A stretch of DNA of 8,826 bases, taken from NCBI GenBank assembly GCA_012515925.1, contig JAAYXM010000032.1, positions 1 to 8,826 of the forward strand. The letters are read 5' to 3'. The position numbers and the translations under genes are program-made. Under the pieces are notes generated by a model. It made no database searches. It was given only the letters and a program-made list of their open reading frames with translations, and was not told the origin of the DNA. How positions within the stretch are numbered: position 1 is the stretch's first letter; every line of letters begins with the position of its first letter. Positions 1 to 6,760 of this stretch are shown here, piece after piece. Source of the DNA: Clostridiales bacterium. GTDB lineage: Bacteria > Bacillota > Clostridia > Oscillospirales > JAAYXM01.

Positions 1-1880
1 CTGTATTGGAGCTTACGGGGATAAGCGAAACTCAGCGCGCTGCGGCGGCGGAGCTTGCCGATGAGCTCGGAATTGACTTGACACGCGGAAATAAATTCGT
101 ATTCGAGATGTCGGGCGACGGTATTGAAATAAGCTTTGACGGGAATACCGGCAAGGTAAAATACGCCGCGCCGCATATGTTCGCGCGCTGTCTCGGGTTA
201 ATTGCGGAGAGATTAAAACAGGGGAAAGGCTCCTTTGAAATACATGAGACGCCCGTATATACGATGCTCGGCGTAATGCCGGACTGTTCGCGAAACGCGG
301 TGCTGACGGTGGATACATTCAAAAAGCTTACGCGTCATCTCGCGCTTATGGGCTATTCGGTGATTCAGCTATACACCGAGGACACGTTTGAGATGGAGGA
401 ATACCCGTACTTCGGGTATCTGCGCGGCAGATATACGAAGGAAGAGCTAAAGGAAATGGACGCCTATGCCGAAAAGTTCGGCATTGAGCTTATGCCATGC
501 ATCCAGACGCTTGCGCATCTGGGAAGAACGCTGCGCTGGGACGCGCATTCGGATATTGTGGATTTTGATGGGATATTGCTTGTTGACGAGGAAAAGACAT
601 ACGAGTTTATCGAATGTATGTTTAAAACCATGTCCGAATGTCTGAAAAGCCGCCGGATAAACATAGGCCTTGACGAGGCGCATATGCTGGGGCTCGGAAA
701 ATTCTTAGACAAGCACGGTTATCAAAACCGCGTTACGATAATGCTTCGGCATATAAAGCGCGTATCGGAGATTGCGAAAAAATACGGTTATCGCCCGATG
801 ATGTGGAGCGATATGTTCTTCAGATTGAATAATAACGGCGAATACTACGCTCCGGATAAGCCGATTGACCCTGAGATAATCAAAAAAATCCCGGAGGATG
901 TCGAGCTTGTGTATTGGGATTATTATAATACTGACCCGAGAATTGTTGAGAGAATGATAAACCGCCATAAGGAGATTACGGATAACGTGATATTCGCGGG
1001 CGGCGCGGTTAAATGGCTGGGTCTTGCGCCCTGCAATCGCTTCAGCGAGTATGTCGGCAAAATCGCGCACGAGTGCTGTCATGAAAACGGGGTAAAGGAA
1101 GTGATTATCACATCGTGGGGCGATTTCGGAGCGTTAAACTCGACCTTTTCCATTCTCCCGACACTTCAGCTTTGGGCAGAGCTATGCTATAAAAACAATT
1201 CGGAAAGCGAATATCTGTCGACACGGTTTTTTACATGTACGGGCGGAAACTACGACGACTTTATGGATTTATCGCTTACCGTAAACACGCCGGACCACCC
1301 GGCGCCGGGCAAAAGACGGGTTAACCCATCGTGGTACGTGCTCTGGCAGGATATATTATACGGGCTGTTCGACAAGCATATTGACAAGGATATGTACAGG
1401 GAGCACTATGCTCATTGCGCAAAGGTATTTGAGAGTATTCTGAAAAAAGGCGGAAAGTGGTCGTATCTGTTTAAAACCCAGCTTGAACACAGCAGAGTAT
1501 TGGAATTAAAATGCGCGGCGGGCATCGAAATACATGAGGCTTATGAGAAGGGCGACAAGGCAGGGCTAAACCAAATCGCCGAAAACATATTGCCCGAACT
1601 CCGGAAAAGGCTTATAAGCTTTCATGACGCCGAGCGCAGACAGTGGATGATTGAAAACAAGGCGTTCGGTATCGACAGCTTTGATATCCGTATCGGGGCG
1701 CAGCTTATACGGCTTGATACCGCGTTAGCAAGGATTAAAGAATATATTGACGGGAAAATCAACCGAATTGAGGAGCTTGAGGAAAAGCAGCTTTACTTTG
1801 TTCCGGTAAAAGACCCGGAAGATAAAGTAGTGGATATAAGAGCATGGAACATAATCTCAACCACATCATGGATATATTAA
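1..1880 (+). CDS. GcnA-like GH20 beta-N-acetylhexosaminidase (5' end probably just outside the window)
   Basis: Predicted glycoside hydrolase family 20 enzyme that removes terminal beta-linked GlcNAc or GalNAc from small glycans. No signal peptide is visible, so it is probably cytoplasmic. Counting from the TTG at 6, the protein has 624 residues, close to the roughly 627 of streptococcal GcnA. An N-terminal alpha/beta domain (about 1-80) leads into a TIM barrel (about 85-400) and a helical C-terminal domain. Visible GH20 hallmarks are the DCSRN segment with a likely substrate-binding Arg96, the catalytic Asp-Glu pair D223-E224 in GLDEAH, His171, and barrel tryptophans W267, W304, W337 and W371 (the last in SWGDFG). 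In GH20 enzymes the Glu is the acid/base and the Asp orients the substrate acetamido group. The frame stays open to the left edge and no ribosome site can be seen, so the true start may lie a few codons upstream. Family is fairly sure; exact substrate is inferred. Confidence 0.8.
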   Translation, partial: VLELTGISETQRAAAAELADELGIDLTRGNKFVFEMSGDGIEISFDGNTGKVKYAAPHMFARCLGLIAERLKQGKGSFEIHETPVYTMLGVMPDCSRNAVLTVDTFKKLTRHLALMGYSVIQLYTEDTFEMEEYPYFGYLRGRYTKEELKEMDAYAEKFGIELMPCIQTLAHLGRTLRWDAHSDIVDFDGILLVDEEKTYEFIECMFKTMSECLKSRRINIGLDEAHMLGLGKFLDKHGYQNRVTIMLRHIKRVSEIAKKYGYRPMMWSDMFFRLNNNGEYYAPDKPIDPEIIKKIPEDVELVYWDYYNTDPRIVERMINRHKEITDNVIFAGGAVKWLGLAPCNRFSEYVGKIAHECCHENGVKEVIITSWGDFGALNSTFSILPTLQLWAELCYKNNSESEYLSTRFFTCTGGNYDDFMDLSLTVNTPDHPAPGKRRVNPSWYVLWQDILYGLFDKHIDKDMYREHYAHCAKVFESILKKGGKWSYLFKTQLEHSRVLELKCAAGIEIHEAYEKGDKAGLNQIAENILPELRKRLISFHDAERRQWMIENKAFGIDSFDIRIGAQLIRLDTALARIKEYIDGKINRIEELEEKQLYFVPVKDPEDKVVDIRAWNIISTTSWIY

Positions 1881-1890
1881 GCTTACAAAT

Positions 1891-1919
1891 AAAAATAACC
1901 GCCGCCGGCGGTTATTTTT
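1891..1919 (+). terminator. Rho-independent terminator after the GH20 gene
   Basis: A perfect 13-bp inverted repeat (1891-1903 with 1907-1919) has a three-base loop. Its GC core is ACCGCC/GGCGGT, and the 5' side starts with five A and the 3' side ends with five T. It lies 10 bases after the hexosaminidase stop codon. The A-rich and T-rich flanks would let it work on either strand, but no - strand gene approaches it. Confidence 0.9.
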
Positions 1920-1931
1920 ATACCTGGTTTT

Positions 1932-1960
1932 TTGGAAGGCACTTCTACTGTAATTATAAA
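1932..1960 (+). promoter_or_regulatory. Candidate sigma-A promoter P1 for feoAB
   Basis: TTGGAA (1932-1937) is followed after exactly 17 bases by TATAAA (1955-1960). These match the -35 and -10 consensus at 4/6 and 5/6 positions. The site lies just downstream of the preceding terminator. Transcription from here would start near 1967 and give feoA a leader of about 190 nt. It is a pattern match only. Confidence 0.4.
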
Positions 1961-2047
1961 AACTGTTTTCGTCTGATAAATGCCCGGTTTTTTAAGCATG
2001 CCCGAATACAATGGCTGTATTGTTTACAGGGCGGGGCAGCTCGTTTA

Positions 2048-2091
2048 GAACATCTTGTTTTTATGTTCATATAATAACAACGGAACATAAA
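2048..2091 (+). promoter_or_regulatory. Inverted-repeat cluster, candidate operator or RNA switch for feoAB
   Basis: A perfect 9-bp inverted repeat, TTTATGTTC (2060-2068) and GAACATAAA (2083-2091), flanks the TATAAT box with 14 bases between the arms. The arm centres are about 23 bases apart, roughly two helical turns. A third half-site, GAACAT at 2048-2053, forms a second inverted repeat with ATGTTC at 2063-2068. The position over a core promoter element ahead of iron-uptake genes suggests a repressor site. The half-site does not match the Fur or DtxR consensus as I know them. If transcription begins at P1 instead, the same arms would form two mutually exclusive RNA hairpins. Confidence 0.45.
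2070..2075 (+). promoter_or_regulatory. Candidate -10 box (promoter P2) of feoAB
   Basis: A perfect TATAAT sits 79 bases before the feoA start. No good -35 hexamer lies 16-18 bases upstream; the region reads AGAACA or TAGAAC. If used, this promoter would be weak or activator-dependent, with a start near 2082. The box lies inside the inverted repeat at 2060-2091, which suggests repression at this site. Confidence 0.35.
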
Positions 2092-2092
2092 G

Positions 2093-2126
2093 TAGGGCGG
2101 GGAGAGTTGAACCCGGCCCCGTCCTA
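2093..2126 (+). promoter_or_regulatory. GC-rich leader hairpin upstream of feoA
   Basis: TAGGGCGGGG (2093-2102) pairs with CCCCGTCCTA (2117-2126), a 10-bp stem with one G-U pair and a 14-base loop. It ends 13 bases before the feoA ribosome site. No T-run follows, so it is not a terminator. It could be a leader structure that stabilises or regulates the mRNA. It does not obviously sequester the ribosome site. It matches no riboswitch class that I can recognise. Confidence 0.45.
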
Positions 2127-2154
2127 TACTAAAAATTGCAAGGTGTGAACTTAT

Positions 2155-2388
2155 ATGAACGGAATCGGTACGTTAAAGGATTTAAGGCAGGGACAGGCCG
2201 CGCGGGTAAAAGCGCTGCTGTCAAAGGGAAGTATCCGCCGCCGTCTGCTTGATATGGGGCTTACAGAGGGAACACGGGTTGAATGCCTGCAAAAAAGCCC
2301 GGCGGGAGACCCCACCGCATACCTTATAAGGGGCGCGGTAATCGCGTTGCGCACGGAGGATTCGTCCAAAATCTTAATTTACGCATAA
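2155..2388 (+). CDS. feoA: FeoA, ferrous iron transport accessory protein
   Basis: A small cytoplasmic SH3-like protein of 77 residues that works with FeoB in Fe(II) import. The family signature is clear: RRRLLDMGLTEGTRV at 28-42, then a beta-strand stretch with the GDPTAYLIRG motif at 51-60, ending SKILI. The length is typical for a free-standing FeoA (about 75-85 residues). The ATG at 2155 is preceded by AAGGTG (2140-2145) at a spacing of 9 bases. feoB follows after 21 bases on the same strand, so the two genes form an operon. No feoC-like gene is present. Regulation probably acts in the upstream leader, which carries inverted repeats around a -10 box. Confidence 0.93.
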   Translation: MNGIGTLKDLRQGQAARVKALLSKGSIRRRLLDMGLTEGTRVECLQKSPAGDPTAYLIRGAVIALRTEDSSKILIYA

Positions 2389-2409
2389 GCTTTTGACGAA
2401 ACATAAATC

Positions 2410-4527
2410 ATGAAAAGAATTAATGATTTAAAGCCGACGGAGCTTGCGATAAGGAAAAAGCCCCCCGCCGACAAGGTGATAGCGATAGCGGGCAACCCGA
2501 ACGTTGGAAAGAGTACGGTATTTAACGGTCTGACAGGCTTAAACCGGCATACGGGCAACTGGCCGGGCAAGACCGTGACGAACGCGCAGGGCTATTGCGA
2601 GTACCGGGATACGGCGTTTGTGCTTGTGGATATCCCGGGTACATACTCGCTTATGGCGCATTCCGCCGAAGAGGAGGTCGCGCGAAATTTCATATGCTTC
2701 GGTGAACCCGACGCGGTTATCGTCGTGTGCGACGCGACATGCCTCGAGCGGAATTTGAACCTGCTTCTGCAGATTCTCGAGATAACGGACAGGGTCGTCG
2801 CCTGCGTCAATCTTATGGACGAGGCAAAAAAGAAAAATATAGAGATAAATTTACAGGCACTGTCGGAAAAGCTTAAAATTCCGGTTGTCGGAACCGCGGC
2901 AAGAAGCAAAGCCGGTCTTGACAGGCTGATGGAAGCCGTAAAAAACATGCCCGACGGAGAGACGCTTACCTTTTTGCCTGAGTACGATAAGCCTGTAGAG
3001 GACGCGATATCCGTAATCCAGCGTGTTTTAAAGCGCATACCGGAAATCGGAATAAATACCCGCTGGCTGGCTTTAAGGCTCTTAGAGCATGACGACAGAC
3101 TGACAAACGAAATATGCGGCTACTTAAATTACGACCTTAAGCGCGACGCGGATATTTCCGTCGCGCTGGCGCAAGCTGACAGAATATTGGCCGCAAACGG
3201 AATTTCACAGGAAACCCTGCGGGATAGAATCGTTTCAAGCCTTGTGGGAGCGGCGGAGGAAATCTGCGCGGAATGTGTAGTCTTTAAGAATAAAAACTAC
3301 AACGAGCGGGACAGAAGACTCGACAGGATACTCGCGAGCAGGCTCGGCTTCCCGGTAATGCTTATTTTGCTCACGGTAATATTCTGGCTTACTGTATCCG
3401 GCGCGAACTACCCGTCCGGGCTGCTCGCCGCCGGGATGTCCGAGCTTGAGAAAATCCTGTCGGGGGTCTTTCACGCGCTCGGCGCGCCGGACTGGCTCCA
3501 CGGGCTGATTGTACACGGCGCGTTCCGCGTGCCCGCGTGGGTGGTTTCCGTAATGCTCCCGCCGATGGCGATATTTTTTCCGCTGTTCACGCTGCTTGAG
3601 GATTTGGGGTATCTGCCTCGCATCGCGTTTAATCTCGACAGGTATTTTAAAAAATGCAGCGCCTGCGGGAAACAGGCTCTTACGATGTGCATGGGCTTCG
3701 GATGCAACGCCGCGGGCGTTATCGGCTGCAGGATTATCGATTCGCCGCGGGAGCGGCTGATTGCGATAATCACAAACAGCTTCGTGCCGTGCAACGGCAG
3801 ATTTCCGACCCTGATTGCGATTCTCACGATGTTTTTTATCGGCGCGGGAGCGGCCTTCGGCGGTATACTCTGCGCCGTGTTTCTGACCGGAATCATTGTC
3901 ACGGGCGTGCTGATGACCTTCGCGGCTTCAAAGCTTTTGTCAAAAAGCCTGCTTTCCGGCATGCCATCTTTTTTCGCCCTCGAGCTTCCGCCGTATCGCA
4001 GGCCGCAGTTTTTCAAGGTAATAATACGCTCTGTATTTGACAGGACGCTGTTCGTGCTGGGGCGCGCGGTCGCGGTATCCGTCCCCGCCGGCATCGTCAT
4101 CTGGCTGCTTGCGAATATATCGGTGTCAGGCGGTTCACTGCTTGTGCACGGCGCTCGCTTTTTAGACCCGTTCGCGCGGCTTCTGGGGCTTGACGGGGTA
4201 ATACTGCTCGCGTTTGTACTCGGCTTTCCCGCGAACGAAATAGTAGTCCCGATAATTATCATGGCATATATGAAAGCCGGCTCAATTGCCGGGCTTGAGA
4301 GCCTTGAGAGTCTGAAAACGCTACTTGTTCAAAACGGCTGGACATGGATTACCGCGGTCAGCACGATGCTGTTTTCGCTGTTTCACTGGCCATGCTCCAC
4401 GACCTGCCTGACGATAAAAAAGGAAACCGGGAGCCTAAAGTGGACCGCGGTTTCGATTATCACACCCACAATCGCGGGTATGATCGTATGCATGCTGTTC
4501 GCGAACGTCGCGAAACTGTTTATTTAG
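2410..4527 (+). CDS. feoB: FeoB, GTP-dependent ferrous iron transporter
   Basis: An inner-membrane Fe(II) permease with a cytoplasmic G-protein domain, 705 residues. G motifs: G1 GNPNVGKST (28-36), a G2 region with RHTGNWPGKTV (46-56), G3 DIPGT (74-78), G4 NLMD (134-137) and a G5-like TAARSKAG (about 162-169). A helical spacer follows to about 300, then a membrane domain with hydrophobic segments near 314-332, 378-397, 467-505, 547-570, 595-620 and 684-705. Gate-type motifs are PLFTLLEDLGYLPR (ending about 403), GKQALTMCMGFGCN (420-433) and NSFVPCNGRFPTL (456-468), plus HWPCSTTC (659-666). The cysteine-rich gates differ from the E. coli type and look like the clostridial variant. The ATG at 2410 has no clear Shine-Dalgarno site, so translation is probably coupled to feoA. 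The C-terminus is complete. Confidence 0.96.
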   Translation: MKRINDLKPTELAIRKKPPADKVIAIAGNPNVGKSTVFNGLTGLNRHTGNWPGKTVTNAQGYCEYRDTAFVLVDIPGTYSLMAHSAEEEVARNFICFGEPDAVIVVCDATCLERNLNLLLQILEITDRVVACVNLMDEAKKKNIEINLQALSEKLKIPVVGTAARSKAGLDRLMEAVKNMPDGETLTFLPEYDKPVEDAISVIQRVLKRIPEIGINTRWLALRLLEHDDRLTNEICGYLNYDLKRDADISVALAQADRILAANGISQETLRDRIVSSLVGAAEEICAECVVFKNKNYNERDRRLDRILASRLGFPVMLILLTVIFWLTVSGANYPSGLLAAGMSELEKILSGVFHALGAPDWLHGLIVHGAFRVPAWVVSVMLPPMAIFFPLFTLLEDLGYLPRIAFNLDRYFKKCSACGKQALTMCMGFGCNAAGVIGCRIIDSPRERLIAIITNSFVPCNGRFPTLIAILTMFFIGAGAAFGGILCAVFLTGIIVTGVLMTFAASKLLSKSLLSGMPSFFALELPPYRRPQFFKVIIRSVFDRTLFVLGRAVAVSVPAGIVIWLLANISVSGGSLLVHGARFLDPFARLLGLDGVILLAFVLGFPANEIVVPIIIMAYMKAGSIAGLESLESLKTLLVQNGWTWITAVSTMLFSLFHWPCSTTCLTIKKETGSLKWTAVSIITPTIAGMIVCMLFANVAKLFI

Positions 4528-4586
4528 CTTGACACAGAGGTACAGATGGGGGAGGAGAAAAAGTATTCTGTAATCAGTTCGCGCAG

Positions 4587-4630
4587 CAATGCCGCGATCA
4601 GGCTACGGAGTCTGTGCGCATTGTTTTTTT
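4587..4630 (+). terminator. Probable rho-independent terminator after feoB
   Basis: CAATGC (4587-4592) pairs with GCATTG (4618-4623). After a bulged C the stem continues with GC/GC (4594-4595 with 4616-4617) and then CAG/CTG (4599-4601 with 4612-4614). Seven T follow immediately (4624-4630). The stem is imperfect, but the T-run and the position, 60 bases after the feoB stop and just before the next promoter, support the call. Confidence 0.65.
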
Positions 4631-4632
4631 CG

Positions 4633-4661
4633 TTGCGTAAAGAATAATAATATGTTATGAT
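4633..4661 (+). promoter_or_regulatory. Candidate sigma-A promoter of the prs-like gene
   Basis: TTGCGT (4633-4638), a 17-base spacer and TATGAT (4656-4661), with an AT-rich spacer. Matches to consensus are 3/6 and 5/6. The predicted start near 4668 lies downstream of the ATG at 4657, which supports translation from 4702 rather than 4657. Confidence 0.5.
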
Positions 4662-4701
4662 AAAACGTGTAAAGACTAACAATAAAAAGGGGATACAAAA
4701 G

Positions 4702-5889
4702 ATGGCAAGTTCGTTTAAACCGGGGGCGGATGACAAAATACCGATAGCGCCGCTCGGTATTATTTCGCTCGAAGGAAGTAAGGAACTCGGGAAATTGGTT
4801 GATGACAACCTTGTCATGCAGCGCCGGTATAATGTCGAAAACGGGTATGTCCCGCTCCACTTCCCCGCGTACATGCGTGACACGTATCTGATTAATCACA
4901 ACATTGTCCGTTTCGCCTCCGGAGAGGGAAAATCCATCATAAATGAAACCGTCCGCGGCCACGATATTTACATTCTCGCTGATATAAGCAATTATACCTG
5001 CACATATAAAATGTATAACATAGAATGCCCGATGGGTCCCGACGAGCATTTCCAGAATATAAAGCGCGTGATTGCGGCAATCGGCGGAAAAGCGCGCAGG
5101 ATTACCGTTATAATGACGCTTTTATACGAAAGCAGGCAGCATAAAAAGTCGGACCGCGAATCCCTGGACTGCGCGCTGGCGCTGCAGGAGCTTGAACGCC
5201 TCGGTGTTGACAATATAATCACGTTTGACGCGCACGACGCGCGCGTACAGAATGCCGTCCCCCTTATCGGCTTTGAGAATATCAGTCCTACTTACCAGAT
5301 AATCAAGTCTTTGCTCAACGAGGTAACCGACCTCGAAATAGACCGCGAGAAAATGATTGTTATAAGCCCGGACGAGGGCGGTATGAGCCGCTGTCTGTAT
5401 TATTCAAGCATACTGGGGCTCGACGTCGGGCTGTTCTATAAGCGCCGCGATTATTCGCGGATAGTTAACGGCAGAAACCCGATAATAAGTCATGAATATC
5501 TCGGCGATTCCGTCGAGGGCAAGGATATCCTGATTATAGACGATATGATATCCTCCGGCGATTCGGTTATCGAGATTGCGTACGAGCTTAAGAGAAGAAA
5601 CGCGCGGCGGATTTTTGTCGCGGTCACGTTCGGGCTGTTTACCGACGGGATAAACGCGTTTAACAAATGCTTTGAGGACGGCGCGATAACCCGCGTTTTC
5701 GCGACAAACCTGATTTACCGCAGACCCGAGGTACTCAACGCGCCGTGGTTTGTGGACGTCAATATGTCGAAATTCCTGTCGCTTATTATCGATACGTTAA
5801 ATCACGACGAATCCATAAGCTCGCTTTTAGACCCGAGCGAGAAAATCAACAAAAAGCTGAAGGAATACAAAGGCAGGAAAAAGAAATAA
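4702..5889 (+). CDS. prs: Atypical ribose-phosphate pyrophosphokinase (PRPP synthetase) homologue
   Basis: Probably makes phosphoribosyl pyrophosphate from ribose-5-phosphate and ATP for nucleotide, His and Trp synthesis. It has 395 residues; standard Prs has about 315. I chose the ATG at 4702 because AAGGGGA lies 9 bases upstream and the candidate promoter overlaps the earlier ATG at 4657. Landmarks that align with Prs are GEGK (74-77), VRGHDIYIL (84-92), RQHKK (145-149, normally RQDRK), FDAHDARVQ (175-183, whose His178 matches the active-site His), SPDEGGMSR (222-230), the catalytic-loop KRR (247-249), and the PRPP loop IIDDMISSGDS (278-288, normally DDMIDTAGT). The C-terminus has ESISSLL (370-376), as Prs does, followed by a lysine-rich tail. 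Extra length lies in an N-terminal extension, an altered segment near 95-120 and the tail. The fold is well supported, but normal catalytic activity is an inference because several motifs differ. Confidence 0.8.
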   Translation: MASSFKPGADDKIPIAPLGIISLEGSKELGKLVDDNLVMQRRYNVENGYVPLHFPAYMRDTYLINHNIVRFASGEGKSIINETVRGHDIYILADISNYTCTYKMYNIECPMGPDEHFQNIKRVIAAIGGKARRITVIMTLLYESRQHKKSDRESLDCALALQELERLGVDNIITFDAHDARVQNAVPLIGFENISPTYQIIKSLLNEVTDLEIDREKMIVISPDEGGMSRCLYYSSILGLDVGLFYKRRDYSRIVNGRNPIISHEYLGDSVEGKDILIIDDMISSGDSVIEIAYELKRRNARRIFVAVTFGLFTDGINAFNKCFEDGAITRVFATNLIYRRPEVLNAPWFVDVNMSKFLSLIIDTLNHDESISSLLDPSEKINKKLKEYKGRKKK

Positions 5890-5901
5890 AGAAATAGATT
5901 T

Positions 5902-6034
5902 GGGGCTGTAGCAAAACAGCCCATAAAAAAGCAGGACCGATGCGATAAAAAAGTCGCATCGGCCCTTTACTTTGACAAGGCATTTTTAGGAAAATTTTGA
6001 GGGCTGTAGCAAATTTTTGTTTTGCTACAGCCCC
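5902..6034. repeat. MITE-like element with 15-bp terminal inverted repeats
   Basis: GGGGCTGTAGCAAAA (5902-5916) recurs as its exact reverse complement at 6020-6034, which bounds a 133-base non-coding segment. A further direct copy of GGGCTGTAGCAAA lies at 6001-6013. Inside are three hairpins (5903-5922, 5934-5965, 6001-6033). TTT flanks both ends, but this is too short and AT-biased to prove a target duplication. No transposase is present. It may be a short non-autonomous element or simply a composite terminator. Similar GGGGCTGT-type ends occur on some insertion sequences, from memory and unverified. Confidence 0.5.
5934..5965. other. Internal 9-bp (11 with one mismatch) hairpin
   Basis: CCGATGCGA (5937-5945) pairs perfectly with TCGCATCGG (5954-5962) around the loop TAAAAAAG. 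GG/CC pairing extends the stem beyond a single mismatch. Only TTT follows, so termination on the + strand would be weak. It lies inside the inverted-repeat segment after the prs-like gene. Confidence 0.55.
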
Positions 6035-6041
6035 TTTTTTT
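6001..6041 (+). terminator. Strong rho-independent terminator between the prs-like gene and rluB
   Basis: A perfect 13-bp stem, GGGCTGTAGCAAA (6001-6013) with TTTGCTACAGCCC (6021-6033), has a 7-base loop and is followed by C and seven T (6035-6041). It ends + strand transcripts from the prs-like gene. It lies 5 bases beyond the - strand rluB stop codon. The hairpin could serve rluB too, but its - strand tail (TCAAAATTTT) is a poor U-tract. Confidence 0.85.
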
Positions 6042-6045
6042 CGTA

Positions 6046-6750
6046 TTACAGCTTCTTCAGATAGTCGGTTTCCTTCTTTGTCAGATGCCGCCATTTGCCT
6101 TTAGGCAGCTTACCGAGATTGATTTCGCCGATTGATACGCGCTTAAGCCGGATTATCTCAAGCCCCGCGTTTTCGCAAAGGCGCCGGATCTGGCGGTTTC
6201 GCCCCTCGCTTATATATACCAGCAGCACGCCGCCCTCGGAGCTTTCGCGGATAACCGTCACATCCGCGGGGCGGGTCATGCGTCCGTCAATCTCTATCGG
6301 AGCCTGCAAATCCGTCAGCGCGCTTTCGAGACTGCCCGTTACCTTTACTATATACCCCTTTTGCAGCGTGTGCGAGGGGTGCGTTACTTTGTACGTGATA
6401 TCCCCGTCGTTTGTCAGAAGCAAAAGCCCCTCGGAGTTATAGTCGAGCCTGCCGACCGGATATACCCGGACATCAAGGTCAATCAGATCCAGCACGGTTC
6501 TCCTGCCCTTCTCGTCGCTCATTGACGTGATAAATCCGCGCGGCTTGTTGAGCATCAGGTATACCTTTTCGGAGGATATGCCAAGACGCTTTCCGTTCAC
6601 CGTGATGACGTCCTTTTTCGGGTCGGCCTTGTCACCTAAATCCGCGCGTTTGTTATTGACATATACCTTGCCGGACAATATAAGCTCCTCGGCCGCGCGC
6701 CGGGAGCATATTCCGTTTTCGGACAGGATTTTCTGAAGTCTAATCAACAT
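6046..6750 (-). CDS. rluB: RsuA/RluB-family rRNA pseudouridine synthase
   Basis: Converts specific uridines of rRNA to pseudouridine; RluB acts at 23S position 2605 and the related RsuA at 16S position 516. The protein has 234 residues. An N-terminal S4 RNA-binding domain (about 1-60) starts LIRLQKILSENGICSRRAAE. The synthase domain follows, with LNKPRG (67-72), the catalytic signature GRLDYNSEGLL (100-110, nucleophile Asp103), SHTLQKGYIV (126-135) and SEGRNRQIRRLCE (181-193). The reading frame is open to 7008, but residues before this start resemble nothing in the family. The ATG at 6750 puts the S4 domain exactly at the N-terminus. A weak GGAAA lies 9 bases upstream and a TATAAT lies about 32 bases upstream. 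RluB is favoured over RsuA or RluE/F from length and overall match; the exact target uridine is not certain. Confidence 0.9.
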   Translation of the reverse strand: MLIRLQKILSENGICSRRAAEELILSGKVYVNNKRADLGDKADPKKDVITVNGKRLGISSEKVYLMLNKPRGFITSMSDEKGRRTVLDLIDLDVRVYPVGRLDYNSEGLLLLTNDGDITYKVTHPSHTLQKGYIVKVTGSLESALTDLQAPIEIDGRMTRPADVTVIRESSEGGVLLVYISEGRNRQIRRLCENAGLEIIRLKRVSIGEINLGKLPKGKWRHLTKKETDYLKKL

Positions 6751-6760
6751 AATTTTTAAT

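Noticed and set aside
2008..2036. Small 5-bp hairpins (ACAAT/ATTGT and CTGTA/TACAG) in the feo leader
   Set aside because: They overlap each other and are short enough to occur by chance; they were not called as separate features.
1844..2074. 76-residue + strand reading frame after the GH20 gene
   Set aside because: It starts inside the GH20 gene, runs through the terminator hairpin and the feo leader, has no ribosome site and reads as translated structured DNA.
3471..4262. 263-residue - strand frame inside feoB
   Set aside because: It is a long shadow of a GC-biased coding frame with low-complexity Ser/Pro/Thr composition and no ribosome site; feoB is unambiguous on the other strand.
4529..4557. 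TTGACA followed by GGGGGAGGAG after feoB, as a promoter or the start of a small gene
   Set aside because: No -10 box lies 16-18 bases downstream of the TTGACA, and no start codon follows the purine-rich stretch at a usable distance.
4657..4701. Upstream ATG adding 15 residues to the prs-like protein
   Set aside because: No ribosome site precedes it and it overlaps the likely -10 box. The ATG at 4702 has AAGGGGA at good spacing.
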